Assembly (NCBI GenBank): GCA_039030395.1
Contig: JBCCEF010000008.1
Coordinates: forward strand, 124,001 to 188,000
Source of the DNA: Acidobacteriota bacterium
Lineage (GTDB): Bacteria > Acidobacteriota > Thermoanaerobaculia > Multivoradales > JBCCEF01
Length of the DNA stretch: 64,000 nt
Reading direction: 5' to 3'
Shown: in pieces, positions 44,878 to 54,044 of the stretch
Layout of the letters: every line of letters starts with the position of its first letter
Position numbering within the stretch: the first letter of the stretch is position 1
Notes under the pieces: generated by a model
What the model was told of the DNA's origin: nothing
The model's input: only the letters and a program-made list of their open reading frames with translations
Database searches by the model: none
Program-made: the position numbers and the translations under genes

Positions 44878-44945
44878 CGACTCTCCCCTGGAGTTCAGCG
44901 CGAAAAGCGTTGGGATCCCCTAACGCGGTCCGATACTCTCGCCCG

Positions 44946-45800
44946 ATGGAACGAACCTTGGGCGCCCTGGTCGCCGACGCCCGGCGGCGGTTTCGTAAAC
45001 TCTCGGCGAGCTTCGAGATTCCACCGCGGGAGGCCCTGTTGCTCGCCGGCCATGTCCTCGGCTGGAGCGAAAGCCGGGTGCTCGCCTACCCGGAGCACAT
45101 CCTTTCGCCGGCGGAGGCGGCGCGCTTCGAGGCACTTCTCGGGCGCCGCCTCAGCGGCGAGCCCTTCGCCTACCTGACCGGCGAGCGGGAGTTCTACGGC
45201 CGTCCTTTCACCGTCGATCGCCGGGTACTCATTCCCCGACCGGAGACGGAGCATCTGGTCGAAGCGGCCCTCGCCCTCGCTCTGCCGGCGGCGCCGCGCA
45301 TCCTGGACATCGGCACGGGTTCCGGCTGTATCGCCGTCACCCTCGCCCTGGAACTGCCGGGGTGCCAGGCGGTCGCGGCGGATCGTTCCCTCGACGCCCT
45401 GCGGGTGGTCCAGGCCAACGTTCGGCGCCACCGGGTGGACAACCGGGTGGCGCCGGTAAAGGTGGACCTCGCCGCCGCTCTGGATCTGTCTTCCTTCGAT
45501 CTGGTGGTATCCAATCCGCCCTATGTCGACCCGGCCGACACCGGCGAACTGTCGCCGGAGATTCTCGACTTCGAGCCGGCGAGCGCGCTCTTCGCGGAGC
45601 GGCGGGGGCTCGCCCTGATCGAAGATCTGATACAAGAGGCGACGGCGATGGCGCCGGGGACCTGGATGCTGCTGGAGATTGGCCGGGGGCAGGCGCCGGG
45701 AGTGGAGCGCCACGCTGCATCGCGAGATTGGGACATCGGCGCCACAATCTCTGACTACGCTGGCATTGCGCGAGTCGTCCAGCTTCGCCGACCGCGTTAG
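44946..45800 (+). CDS. prmC: Release factor glutamine methyltransferase PrmC
   Basis: A 284-residue SAM-dependent enzyme that methylates the Gln of the GGQ motif in release factors. An N-terminal helical domain (about 1-75) includes GEPFAYLTGEREFYG. The Rossmann domain has RVLIPRPETE, the SAM site ILDIGTGSGCIAVTLALEL and the catalytic SNPPYVDP (NPPY). The GRGQAP segment near the end is standard. ATG at 44946 follows a weak ribosome site. It belongs after prfA in most genomes. Here prfA is 6.5 kb upstream. murA follows, after structured repeat C. Confidence 0.95.
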   Translation: MERTLGALVADARRRFRKLSASFEIPPREALLLAGHVLGWSESRVLAYPEHILSPAEAARFEALLGRRLSGEPFAYLTGEREFYGRPFTVDRRVLIPRPETEHLVEAALALALPAAPRILDIGTGSGCIAVTLALELPGCQAVAADRSLDALRVVQANVRRHRVDNRVAPVKVDLAAALDLSSFDLVVSNPPYVDPADTGELSPEILDFEPASALFAERRGLALIEDLIQEATAMAPGTWMLLEIGRGQAPGVERHAASRDWDIGATISDYAGIARVVQLRRPR

Positions 45801-45966
45801 CAGGGTGCTGAAAAGGACTTCCCCGATGAAGTCAGCACGCCTGCTAGCTGACTCTTAGGAGGGGGCTGGGCGCCTCCTCGGTCGAAAAGAACGGACTTTT
45901 CGGCCTCACCCCATCCACGGCGGCGTTGCCGCCGCCTCGCCGGGGGCGCCCAGACCTTCGGGCTCG
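45799..45966 (+). repeat. Structured intergenic repeat, copy C
   Basis: Begins inside the TAG stop codon of prmC. Hairpins: AGCAGG+GTGCTGA with TCAGCAC+CCTGCT (45799-45811 with 45832-45845); AGGAGG with CCTCCT (45857-45862 with 45873-45878); CGAAAAG with CTTTTCG (45883-45889 with 45896-45902); GGCGGC with GCCGCC (45919-45924 with 45928-45933). The joint CTCACCCCATCCACGGCGGC and the end CTTCGGGCTCGG match copy B. It ends 42 bases before murA. Confidence 0.82.
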
Positions 45967-46008
45967 GACGCAGAGGGCGACAGTTCAAAGAGCGAGTAGG
46001 AGCAATCG

Positions 46009-47283
46009 ATGGAAAGATTTCGCATCCAAGGTCCCAGCCGCCTGGCCGGAACGGTCCGCGCTTCGGGCGCCAAGAACGCCGCCCTGCCGGTGCTCGCCGC
46101 CAGCCTGCTGTCAGACGAGGCGATCGAACTCGCCAACGTGCCCGAGGTGCGCGACATCCGCACCATGGGCCGCCTCCTGGAGCACCTGGGGGTGGCCGTC
46201 GAATCCCCCGCCGAGGGAAGGCGCCGGCTGCGCTGGACGGGCCCGTACTCGAGTGCCCACGATGCCCCCTATGAGGTGGTAAAGACGATGCGCGCCAGCG
46301 TTCTGGTGCTCGGTCCGCTGCTCGCCCGCCACGGCCGGGCGCGGGTGTCGCTGCCCGGCGGCTGTGCCATCGGCGTGCGGCCCATCGACCAGCACTTGAA
46401 AGGCCTCGAAGCCCTGGGCGCCGAGATCGAGCTGGACCACGGCGACGTTTCGGTGCGCGCCGAGCGGCTGACCGGCGGCCGCTTCCGCTTTTCCACCCCC
46501 ACCGTCGGCGGCACCGAGAACCTGCTGATGGCGGCGGTTCTGGCCCGCGGCACCACGGTGCTCGAAAACTGCGCCCGGGAGCCGGAGATCGTCGACCTGG
46601 CGAATCTGCTGACGGCCATGGGCGGCCGCATCGAGGGAGCCGGCGAAAGCACCATCACCATCGAAGGGGTGGAATCCCTGGGCGGCGCGCAGCACACCAT
46701 CATTCCGGACCGCATCGAGGCCGGCACCTACCTGATCGGCGCCGCGCTGACCAGCGGCGACGTCACCGTCACCGACTCCCGAGCCGCCGATCTGGCGCCC
46801 CTGCTCGAAAAACTGGCCGAGGCCGGAGCGACCGTCGACGCCGCTGAGGCCTTGATCCGGGTGCGCGGCAACGGCGGCCTTCGGCCGACCTCCATCGACA
46901 CCGAGCCGCATCCGGGCTTCCCGACGGACCTCCAGGCCCAGTACATGGCGATGCTCACCCGCACCGAGGGCGTCTCCAAGGTGTGCGAGTTGGTGTTCGA
47001 GAACCGCTTCCAGCACGTTCAAGAGCTGGCCCGCATGGGCGCCGACATCCGGGTGGACGGCAACTGCGCCGAGATCCACGGCCCCACGCCGCTCACCGGC
47101 GCCCACGTGATGGCGACGGACCTTCGCGCCTCCGCCAGCCTGGTGCTCGCCGGGGTAGCGGCGGAGGGCGAGACCATCGTCCACCGCATCTACCACTTGG
47201 ACCGAGGCTACGCCCGGATGGAATCGAAGTTGCAGGATTTGGGAGCGCGAGTCGAGCGCTTCAACGTGCCGATGGGCCAGTGA
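46009..47283 (+). CDS. murA: UDP-N-acetylglucosamine 1-carboxyvinyltransferase
   Basis: A 424-residue enzyme of the EPSP synthase fold that makes the first committed precursor of peptidoglycan by adding enolpyruvate to UDP-GlcNAc. N-terminal [17 protein letters not shown] holds the Lys22-Asn23 pair. The catalytic cysteine is Cys119 in [19 protein letters not shown], so the enzyme should be fosfomycin sensitive. The DRIEAGTY and FPTDLQAQ segments carry catalytic Asp/Arg residues. The final YHLDRGY is typical. It is separated from prmC only by repeat C. Confidence 0.97.
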   Translation: MERFRIQGPSRLAGTVRASGAKNAALPVLAASLLSDEAIELANVPEVRDIRTMGRLLEHLGVAVESPAEGRRRLRWTGPYSSAHDAPYEVVKTMRASVLVLGPLLARHGRARVSLPGGCAIGVRPIDQHLKGLEALGAEIELDHGDVSVRAERLTGGRFRFSTPTVGGTENLLMAAVLARGTTVLENCAREPEIVDLANLLTAMGGRIEGAGESTITIEGVESLGGAQHTIIPDRIEAGTYLIGAALTSGDVTVTDSRAADLAPLLEKLAEAGATVDAAEALIRVRGNGGLRPTSIDTEPHPGFPTDLQAQYMAMLTRTEGVSKVCELVFENRFQHVQELARMGADIRVDGNCAEIHGPTPLTGAHVMATDLRASASLVLAGVAAEGETIVHRIYHLDRGYARMESKLQDLGARVERFNVPMGQ

Positions 47284-47378
47284 ACTGGGGGGACTGGTGA
47301 TCCAGCGGACCGTGGGGCGCCTCCGCTAACCCACTCTGTAGACCCCGTTCTGCTAACCAAGGCCCCTGGCGACCACCG

Positions 47379-49670
47379 GTGAACCGACTGAACTCTTCCC
47401 GCGCGCTCTTCGCGCTCAGCCTAGCGATCACGGCCGTCGTAGTCCCGGGTTCCGCCCAGGGGCAGGCGGATCCGCGCCCGGTGCTGGTCGAACTCCAGCT
47501 CGAAGGCCGCTGGGCGGAAGCCCTGGAAGTCACCGAAACGCTGCTGCGAGAAGACACAGAACGGGCGCACAGCTTCGGCCTCGACTTCCTGCGCGGCCAT
47601 CTCCTCACCCAGCTCTGCCAAGGACCGGACGCGGCGCGGGCCTTCGTGCAGTCGATGGCGCGCACGCCGGCCCTCGAGATGTACAGCCGCTATCGGCTGG
47701 CCCTGGAACAAGAGAAGGCTCAGCATCCGGAAGTCGCCGCCGGTCTGGTGGCAACGGTGGTCGCCTCCGGTCCGGAACCCCTCGCCGGTCCCGCTACGGA
47801 GGTGCTCCACCGCACCGTTCTGGCCGGCGGTGACTGCCGCCTGCTGCGTGGGATCTCGCGCCACCGGCTGCCCGAGGATAGCCAGCGTCAACTCGCCGTC
47901 ACCAACGGCGTCTGTGCCGAGCGCCGGGGCACGCTGGACGAAGCCCGCGAGATCTACGCGGCGATTCTGGCCGCCGACCGACAGGACGATCCGGCCCGCC
48001 AAGCGGCGGAGCGCTGGTACCGGATCCTGGTGGGTTCGCCGGAGCCGGCGGCGGCCCGCGCCCTCGGCCGTACATTCCACCACCACCGGCAATTCGACCG
48101 GGCCATCGAGCTGCTCGAACCGCAGGTGCGCTCCTACCGGGGCGAGCTGGACGGAGAGGAGTTCGACGTCGCCTACGAGCTGGTGCGGAGCTACTTCTGG
48201 CAGGAGCGCTTTGCGGCCGCAGCGGCCGGCTTCGGTACCCTCGCCGACCGGGTCTCCCTGCCCACCCGCAAAGCGCAAGCCCTCTACCAGCAAGGGCGAT
48301 CCTTGGAGTTGAACGGCGAGTGGGCGCTGGCGGCGCAGACCTTCCGCCGCGCCTACCTGGCCGACCCCACCGGCCGGTGGTCGTCCTCGGGCCTGATCGG
48401 GGCAATGCGCCTCGAATGGCGCGGCGGCGACGAAGACGCCGCGTTGGAACTCCTCGACCTACTCAACTCGCGCCGCCAGTGGACCCGGGTCGGCGCCCGG
48501 GCGGCCCTGTTCGCGGCGGTCTCGGACCTGGTCCGCGGCCGCGCCGACCGCGCCGGCCGCTGGCTCGACCTGGCGGACAAGGACGCCGCCCGCAACGCGC
48601 TGGAGACCAACTATTGGCGCGGCCGCCTGGCGGAACTCCAGGAATCCCCAGACGAGGCGGTCCGGCGCTACTTGGCGGTGCAGCGGATGAACCTGCATCA
48701 CCCGCTCGGCCAGGACGCCCGCCGCCGACTCCGCCTGACGCACCTGGAGGGACCGGCGCGAGCCGAGGGGCTGCGGCAAGCCGCCGCCGGGGAACTCTAC
48801 CCCGCCTGGCTGCTGCTAGAGGACGACCACCCGCAGAAGGCTCGCGCCGCCGGCCGTCTGACCGAGCGCTTCGCCCGCGACCGCCTCGCCGGACCGATCG
48901 TGGCTGCTGCCGAGCGCCCGGTGCGCAACTGGCCCCTGTGGACCGCCGTCACCCGCACCGCCGAAGACAAGCTTCTGGCGCTGGGAATCTGGTGGGAAGG
49001 ACTGCCTTCGATCCAGCGCAACTTCCCAACCTCGTCACCGGACTTGACCTTCACCGGCGGCCTGCTGCAAAACCGCGCCGGCCGCACGGATCGCGCCATC
49101 GCCCGCGCCGATCTGCTGGTGCGACGCACCGCCGACCGGGTGCCGGACCCCTTCCTGCCGGAGCGCCTCCGGCGGCTCCTCTACCCCTTCCCGCACAGCG
49201 ATCTGCTCGCCGCCCAGGGAAGGAGGTTCGGTGTGGACCCCTACCTGCTGGCGGCGGTGATCCGGGAAGAGAGCCGCTTCGACCCGCGCGCCCTGTCGTC
49301 GGCTTCGGCCCGCGGCCTCACCCAGTTCGTCGCGCCGACGGCGCGCCGCATCGGCGCCGAGATCGGCCTCGGCGAGGTGACCGCCGACGACCTCTACCGG
49401 CCGGAGGTTTCCGTGCCGTTGGGCGCCGCCTACCTGCGCGGGCTCCTCGACCGGGCGCGGGGCATGCCCCACGTCGCCGTCGCCTCCTACAACGCCGGTG
49501 AGCCGCAGGCCCGCCTGTGGCGCAGCTACTGCTACAGCGGCGAGGCCGCCGAGTATTACTCCAAGGTCACCTTCACGGAGACCCGCGGCTATCTGCGCAA
49601 GGTGCTCACCAGTTGGTCCCAGTACCGCGACATCTACCGGGCGGACCTCGCCGAACGGAGCGGGCGCTGA
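47379..49670 (+). CDS. Soluble lytic transglycosylase (Slt-like)
   Basis: A 763-residue periplasmic enzyme that cleaves peptidoglycan glycan strands with 1,6-anhydro product. A signal peptide (ALFALSLAITAVVVPGSAQG) is followed by about 560 residues of helical TPR-type superhelix, as in Slt70. The C-terminal catalytic domain has AAVIREESRFDPRALSSASA (catalytic Glu), GLTQFVAPTARR, LGAAYLRGLL and VAVASYNAGE. The order and spacing match the goose-lysozyme-like fold. The GTG start at 47379 lies 95 bases after murA. It may be cotranscribed with murA for wall turnover (inference). Confidence 0.93.
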   Translation: MNRLNSSRALFALSLAITAVVVPGSAQGQADPRPVLVELQLEGRWAEALEVTETLLREDTERAHSFGLDFLRGHLLTQLCQGPDAARAFVQSMARTPALEMYSRYRLALEQEKAQHPEVAAGLVATVVASGPEPLAGPATEVLHRTVLAGGDCRLLRGISRHRLPEDSQRQLAVTNGVCAERRGTLDEAREIYAAILAADRQDDPARQAAERWYRILVGSPEPAAARALGRTFHHHRQFDRAIELLEPQVRSYRGELDGEEFDVAYELVRSYFWQERFAAAAAGFGTLADRVSLPTRKAQALYQQGRSLELNGEWALAAQTFRRAYLADPTGRWSSSGLIGAMRLEWRGGDEDAALELLDLLNSRRQWTRVGARAALFAAVSDLVRGRADRAGRWLDLADKDAARNALETNYWRGRLAELQESPDEAVRRYLAVQRMNLHHPLGQDARRRLRLTHLEGPARAEGLRQAAAGELYPAWLLLEDDHPQKARAAGRLTERFARDRLAGPIVAAAERPVRNWPLWTAVTRTAEDKLLALGIWWEGLPSIQRNFPTSSPDLTFTGGLLQNRAGRTDRAIARADLLVRRTADRVPDPFLPERLRRLLYPFPHSDLLAAQGRRFGVDPYLLAAVIREESRFDPRALSSASARGLTQFVAPTARRIGAEIGLGEVTADDLYRPEVSVPLGAAYLRGLLDRARGMPHVAVASYNAGEPQARLWRSYCYSGEAAEYYSKVTFTETRGYLRKVLTSWSQYRDIYRADLAERSGR

Positions 49671-49694
49671 CCGGCAGCCACCCCGAGAAAACGC

Positions 49695-49973
49695 CTACCA
49701 GCCGCCACCGCAGCCCGGGCAGGTTTCGCCGGGGTAGTAGTCCGAGTACGGAGACGTCGTTCCCCAGCGGAAAACACCCCAACAGGTAACGATCACCTCG
49801 CCGACAATGGTGGTCTTGGCGGCGCTGCTGTAGTACGTCCGATCAGACTCGCGGCAAGGCAGGGCGTTCGCATCCTCGGCCCAGGACAGGCTGACCAAGG
49901 TGCCGACCAGCGCCATGGCGACGAGCAGGACACCGGCGATCCAGCGTTTGCGATCTACGAAGGTTGCGGACAT
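49695..49973 (-). CDS. Small secreted DUF6289-like peptide
   Basis: A 92-residue protein. Residues 1-35 form a signal peptide (RKRWIAGVLLVAMALVGTLVSLSWA). The mature peptide has CRESDRTYYSSAAKTTIVGEVIVTCWGV and ends GETCPGCGGGW. The 'YYSSAAKTTIVGE...C-G' string is what I recall for DUF6289, a family of small bacterial secreted peptides with unknown role. Cys residues suggest disulfide bonds. The ATG at 49971-49973 was chosen for the signal peptide. It is convergent with the transglycosylase gene. Confidence 0.6.
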   Translation of the reverse strand: MSATFVDRKRWIAGVLLVAMALVGTLVSLSWAEDANALPCRESDRTYYSSAAKTTIVGEVIVTCWGVFRWGTTSPYSDYYPGETCPGCGGGW

Positions 49974-50143
49974 CGATCCACCTCCACATCGAGTTCGGCG
50001 AGTCCAGCCGGCGCCCGAGCGGCGCCCTCGGTTCACCGAGTTCAAGGTGGATTCACCATAACATCCATATGTTCGAATAATTAGATGTTTTGGAGAAGAC
50101 AAGCTCCACTACAGCGGAACGCTCAGCGATCGAGGAACGCCAG

Positions 50144-50890
50144 CTACGGCTCGGCGGCCTCTTCCACCCGGCCGACCACCCGCGGCAAGACTCTCGGCTC
50201 ATCGAAGAAGACGGAGATGTCCGCCTCGTTGCGCAGGTCGCTGGTCCAGCGCTCGATCTCCTCGTTGAGACGGATCTCCCGGATCAGCGCGCGCAGGCGC
50301 TCGCGCACTTCGTCCAGGGGCGGCACCTCTTCGCCCTGGGCGGCCAAGGCCGGCGCGAACTCGTTGTCGTAGTAGGCGCGGATCTCGTCGAGATCCACGA
50401 ACACCCGGGCGCCCAGCCGCTCCTCCACATAGGTCAACACCGAAAGCTGGCGGGCGACGAGCTGACGCAGCTCGGCCTCGGTGAAGTTCACCCGCCGCAT
50501 CCGCTGGAGGAACTCCTCCTCGTTGCCGAAACGGTTCTGGATCTCCTGCACCCGATCCTCGATCAGGGACACCGGCGCCTGCTCGAAACCGAAGCGCTCC
50601 ACCGCCTGCAGCCGCACCCGCTGATCGATCAGATTCTCGAGCACCCGCCGGCGAAAGGAATCTTCGCTTTCGCCGGGCTGCCGCTCCGCCAAGCCGAGAC
50701 TGATCAGCTCTTCGATCTCGGAGATGAGGATAGGCTCATCGGAAACCACCGCCACCACCCGGTCGACCAGCTCGGGAGGTTCTTGAGCGACCAGAAGCGA
50801 GCCGGAGAGCAGGGGGAAAAGCCCCGTCAGCAAGGCGCCGAAAAGGAACGGGAACACGCGGCGTGGCAGTGCATTGCGCATGGATCGCAT
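50144..50890 (-). CDS. Periplasmic SurA-N domain protein without PPIase domain
   Basis: A 248-residue secreted protein with signal peptide (RRVFPFLFGALLTGLFPLLSGSLLVAQ). It then has the SurA/peptidyl-prolyl isomerase N-terminal pattern: ELVDRVVAVVSDEPILISEIEELI, RRRVLENLIDQRVRLQAVERF and a helical bundle (EEEFLQRMRRVNFTEAELRQLVARQLSVLTYVEERLG). The parvulin domain that follows in SurA is missing; the C-terminus is helical and ends near residue 248. It may be a periplasmic chaperone for outer-membrane proteins, which would fit the several barrels in the window. The start is uncertain between ATGs at 50890 and 50881. It is divergent from rsmI. Confidence 0.8.
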   Translation of the reverse strand: MRSMRNALPRRVFPFLFGALLTGLFPLLSGSLLVAQEPPELVDRVVAVVSDEPILISEIEELISLGLAERQPGESEDSFRRRVLENLIDQRVRLQAVERFGFEQAPVSLIEDRVQEIQNRFGNEEEFLQRMRRVNFTEAELRQLVARQLSVLTYVEERLGARVFVDLDEIRAYYDNEFAPALAAQGEEVPPLDEVRERLRALIREIRLNEEIERWTSDLRNEADISVFFDEPRVLPRVVGRVEEAAEP

Positions 50891-50931
50891 GCTAGCAGGA
50901 GTCGCCGTGGCGCCTGCTACGATCAGCCCCC

Positions 50932-51642
50932 ATGACCGACACACCGAGGGAGAGATCCACCGCCGGACGGCTCCTCGTCGTGCCTACCCCCATCGGCCAC
51001 CTCGACGACCTCTCGCCGCGCGCCCGCGCCGCCTTCGAGGCGGCGGATTTGGTGGCCTGCGAGGACACCCGCCGCACCGGCAGCCTGCTCGCCAACCTCG
51101 GCCTCAAGCGCCCGTTGCTCTCGCTGCACGAGCACAACGAACGGCAGCGTCTACCCCGGCTGCTCGACGAGCTGAAAGGCGGTGCCACCATCGCCCTGGC
51201 GAGCGATGCCGGCACGCCGCTGCTGTCCGATCCGGGGTTCGTGCTAGTGCGCGAGGCGGCGGCGGAAGGCATCCGCATCGAGCCCCTGCCGGGACCCTCG
51301 GCGGTACTCACCGCGCTGGTCGCCTCGGCCCTGCCGCCGCTGCCCTTCACCTTCGCCGGCTTTCCGCCCCGGAAGAGCGGCAAGCGCCAGACCTTCTACC
51401 GCGAAGTGGGCTCCCTCGGCCACACGGTCATCCTGTTCGAATCCCCCCGCCGACTCCTCGCCTCCCTCGCCGACGCCCGGGAAGCCTGCGGCGACCGGCC
51501 CTTGGCGGTGGCCCGAGAGTTGACCAAGATCCACGAGGAAGTGCTGCGGGGATCGATCACCGAGGTCATCGCACAGCTCGAAGAAAAGCCCGCCGTCAAA
51601 GGAGAGATCGTGGTGGTGCTCGGCGGGCCGCCGAAGGGGTGA
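50932..51642 (+). CDS. rsmI: 16S rRNA (cytidine1402-2'-O)-methyltransferase
   Basis: A 236-residue tetrapyrrole-methylase-fold enzyme that methylates the ribose of C1402 in the decoding site. Visible motifs are LLVVPTPIGHLDDLSPRA, ACEDTRRTGSLL, SLHEHNE, ASDAGTPLLSDPG (SAM site), EPLPGPSAVLTALVASALP and FAGFPPRKSGKR. Length is slightly shorter than the E. coli enzyme because the C-terminal extension is missing. The divergent neighbour is the SurA-like gene with a 41-base gap, so promoters overlap. Confidence 0.95.
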   Translation: MTDTPRERSTAGRLLVVPTPIGHLDDLSPRARAAFEAADLVACEDTRRTGSLLANLGLKRPLLSLHEHNERQRLPRLLDELKGGATIALASDAGTPLLSDPGFVLVREAAAEGIRIEPLPGPSAVLTALVASALPPLPFTFAGFPPRKSGKRQTFYREVGSLGHTVILFESPRRLLASLADAREACGDRPLAVARELTKIHEEVLRGSITEVIAQLEEKPAVKGEIVVVLGGPPKG

Positions 51643-51651
51643 GAAGGGCAA

Positions 51652-52791
51652 TCAGCCGAGCGCGCGATCGATCCAGCAGCCGCCCAGCACCTGGGTGCCG
51701 CGGTAGAACACCGCCGCCTGGCCCGGCGCCACGCCGCGCTGGGGCTCGGCGAATTCCACCCGCACGCGGTCGCCGGCGAGCGGGGTGATTCGCCCGTCGA
51801 CCCCTGAGTGGCGGGAGCGGATGCGGATGGTGGCCCCGGCCGAGCCGGAGGAGAGGTCCGGCGGGGAGATCCAGTGCAGGCGCTCGCCCTCGAGGCCGGG
51901 AGCCTGCAATTCCTCGTCGTCGCCGACCACCACGCGGTTGCCGGCGGCATCGATTTCGAGCACATACAGGCGACGGTCCGAGGCGATCCCCAAACCGCGG
52001 CGCTGGCCGACGGTGTAGCGATAGTAGGGTTCGCCCTGACCGAGCGCCGTGCCGGCGCGGTCCACCAGGGTGGCCGGTTGACCGGTTTCGACCCGGCCGG
52101 CGGCGTTGACGATCGGCAGGCCGCCGCCCACCGCGACGCGCTCTTTCCGCTCTTCCATTTCCCGCTCGACGAACTCCCGCACGCTGCCGGCGACGAAACA
52201 AATCTCCATGCTCTCGCCCTTCTCGGCCACCACCAGACGGGCCTCGCGGGCCAGTTCCCGCACGGCGTCCTTGTCCATCTCGCCCAAGGGGAATTCCGAG
52301 GCGGCGAGCTGCCGCTGGTCGAGCTCGAAGAGGAAGTAGCTCTGGTCCTTGGCCGGATCGAGGGCGGTGTGCAGTTCGCGCCCCTCCGGGCCGTCCAGAA
52401 GCCGCGCGTAGTGCCCCGTCGCCACCCGCTCGGCGCCGAAGGTGCGGGCGCGCTCCAACAGGCGATCGAACTTCACCCAGGTGTTGCAGCGCACGCACGG
52501 GCTGGGGGTGCGGCCGGCCAGGTAGTCGTCGACGAAGGGATCGACCACCGTTTCGCGGAACTCGTCGTCCATCCGCAGGGTGTAGTGGGGAATGCCCACC
52601 TGCTCGGCCACCCGCCGCGCGTCGCCCAGGTCGAGGGCGCCGCAGCAGCGACCGTTGGCGGACTCCTCGCTGCGGTCCCACAGCAGCATGGAGAGGCCCA
52701 CTACCGGCTGCCCCCGGCGAGCCAGAAGCAGGGCGGCGACGGAGGAGTCTAGGCCACCGCTCATCGCCACGGCGGTCAGCGAATCGCTCAC
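51652..52791 (-). CDS. mnmA: tRNA-specific 2-thiouridylase MnmA
   Basis: A 379-residue ATP-dependent enzyme that thiolates U34 of tRNAs for Lys, Glu and Gln. The P-loop-like AMSGGLDSSVAALLL starts the ATP-pyrophosphatase domain. Catalytic Cys residues sit in PSPCVRCNTWVKFD and GESMEICFV. Further marks are ATGHYARL, KDQSYFLFEL and YYRYTVGQRRGLGIA. The GTG start overlaps the upstream cysteine desulfurase stop by 4 bases (GTGA), and the desulfurase can supply the sulfur directly. The start was chosen on this overlap and family length. Confidence 0.95.
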   Translation of the reverse strand: MSDSLTAVAMSGGLDSSVAALLLARRGQPVVGLSMLLWDRSEESANGRCCGALDLGDARRVAEQVGIPHYTLRMDDEFRETVVDPFVDDYLAGRTPSPCVRCNTWVKFDRLLERARTFGAERVATGHYARLLDGPEGRELHTALDPAKDQSYFLFELDQRQLAASEFPLGEMDKDAVRELAREARLVVAEKGESMEICFVAGSVREFVEREMEERKERVAVGGGLPIVNAAGRVETGQPATLVDRAGTALGQGEPYYRYTVGQRRGLGIASDRRLYVLEIDAAGNRVVVGDDEELQAPGLEGERLHWISPPDLSSGSAGATIRIRSRHSGVDGRITPLAGDRVRVEFAEPQRGVAPGQAAVFYRGTQVLGGCWIDRALG

Positions 52792-53954
52792 CCCGAGGCC
52801 CTCCCGGCGGGCACCGCGGAGCGCAGGTCCGGCACCACGGATTCGAGGGCGGCGAGGAAGGCGGCCACTTCCTCCGGCGTGTTGGGCACGCCGAAGCTCA
52901 CCCGCAGGGCCGACACCGCCTCCGCCTGGGACGCCCCCATGGCGAGGAGGGTCTTGTTCGGCTCGACGGCGCCGGAGGAACAGGCGGAACCGGTGGACAC
53001 GCCGAAGCCGGCCAGGTCGAGACGGATCATCAAGGCCTGGGCCTCGGCGCCCACGAAGGAGACGAGGGAAGTGTTCGGCAGGCGCGCCGCGGTGGCGCCG
53101 TGGACCACCGTGTCGCCAATCTCCCCCAGCCCGGCTTCGAACTGATCGCGCAGCGCCGCCAGGTGACGGTAGCGCTCCGGCAGCCCGGCACCGGCGCGCG
53201 CAGAGGCCACCCCCAGGCCGACGATGGCCGGCACGTTCAGGGTGCTCGCCCGGCGGCGGCGCTCCTGGCCACCACCGACCAACAGGGGGGCCAGTTCCGT
53301 CCCGGAACGGATCCACAGGGCGGCGACGCCCAACGGACCGTGGAACTTGTGGCCGCCCAGGGTGAGGAAGTCAACCCCGAGATCCTTCACCCGCACCGGC
53401 ACCTTGCCCACCGCCTGCACCGCATCGCACAGCACCGGAATGCCGCGATCCCGGCACACGGCGGCGACCTCGGCCACCGGCTGCAGGGTGCCCAGTTCGT
53501 TGTGGGCAAGCATCATGCAGACCAAGCGGGTGGAGTCATCGAGGGCGGCGACCACCGCCTCCGCCGGTACCACGCCGTCGCGCCCCGGCGGCACCCGCAC
53601 CACTTCCATGCCCTGCGCCTCCAACCGCTCGGCGGCGGCGCGGATGGAAGGATGTTCGAGGGTGGCGATCACCAGCCGGCCGCGGTGCTCGTGCTCGAGA
53701 CCGACGCTGAACATCACGGCGTTGTTCGCCTCGGTGCCGGAGGCGGTGAACACCACCTCCAGGGAATCGGCGCCCAGCAGGCTGGCGACCTGGTCGCGGG
53801 CGGCTTCCACCGCTTCCCGCGCCGCCCGGCCGGCGCGATGGACGGATAGGGTATTGCCGTGCTGACCGGCCAGCCAGGGCAGCATTGCCTCCAAAACCTG
53901 GGGATCCAGCGAAGTGGTGGCATTGTGGTCGAAGTAGACGAACTCGTCGCTCAT
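52788..53954 (-). CDS. Cysteine desulfurase (IscS/NifS family)
   Basis: A 388-residue PLP enzyme that takes sulfur from cysteine. Motifs include YFDHNATTSLDP at the start, FTASGTEANNAVMF, EHPSI and the PLP lysine in TLGGHKFHGPLGVAALW (near residue 205). The mobile catalytic loop has GVSTGSACSSGAVEPNK, where the Cys receives the persulfide. The SSG-A-E pattern is close to the NifS/IscS group I. Overlap with mnmA (GTGA) suggests the sulfur goes mainly to tRNA thiolation, perhaps also to Fe-S and selenium supply. The first gene of a two-gene operon. Confidence 0.95.
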   Translation of the reverse strand: MSDEFVYFDHNATTSLDPQVLEAMLPWLAGQHGNTLSVHRAGRAAREAVEAARDQVASLLGADSLEVVFTASGTEANNAVMFSVGLEHEHRGRLVIATLEHPSIRAAAERLEAQGMEVVRVPPGRDGVVPAEAVVAALDDSTRLVCMMLAHNELGTLQPVAEVAAVCRDRGIPVLCDAVQAVGKVPVRVKDLGVDFLTLGGHKFHGPLGVAALWIRSGTELAPLLVGGGQERRRRASTLNVPAIVGLGVASARAGAGLPERYRHLAALRDQFEAGLGEIGDTVVHGATAARLPNTSLVSFVGAEAQALMIRLDLAGFGVSTGSACSSGAVEPNKTLLAMGASQAEAVSALRVSFGVPNTPEEVAAFLAALESVVPDLRSAVPAGRASG

Positions 53955-54044
53955 GGGAGACGTATTCTATTCGCAGAGGCCCGCGAGCGTATGATTCGGG
54001 GAACAAAGCGGCGGCTTCCTCAAGCGCACTAGGAGAAATCATCT

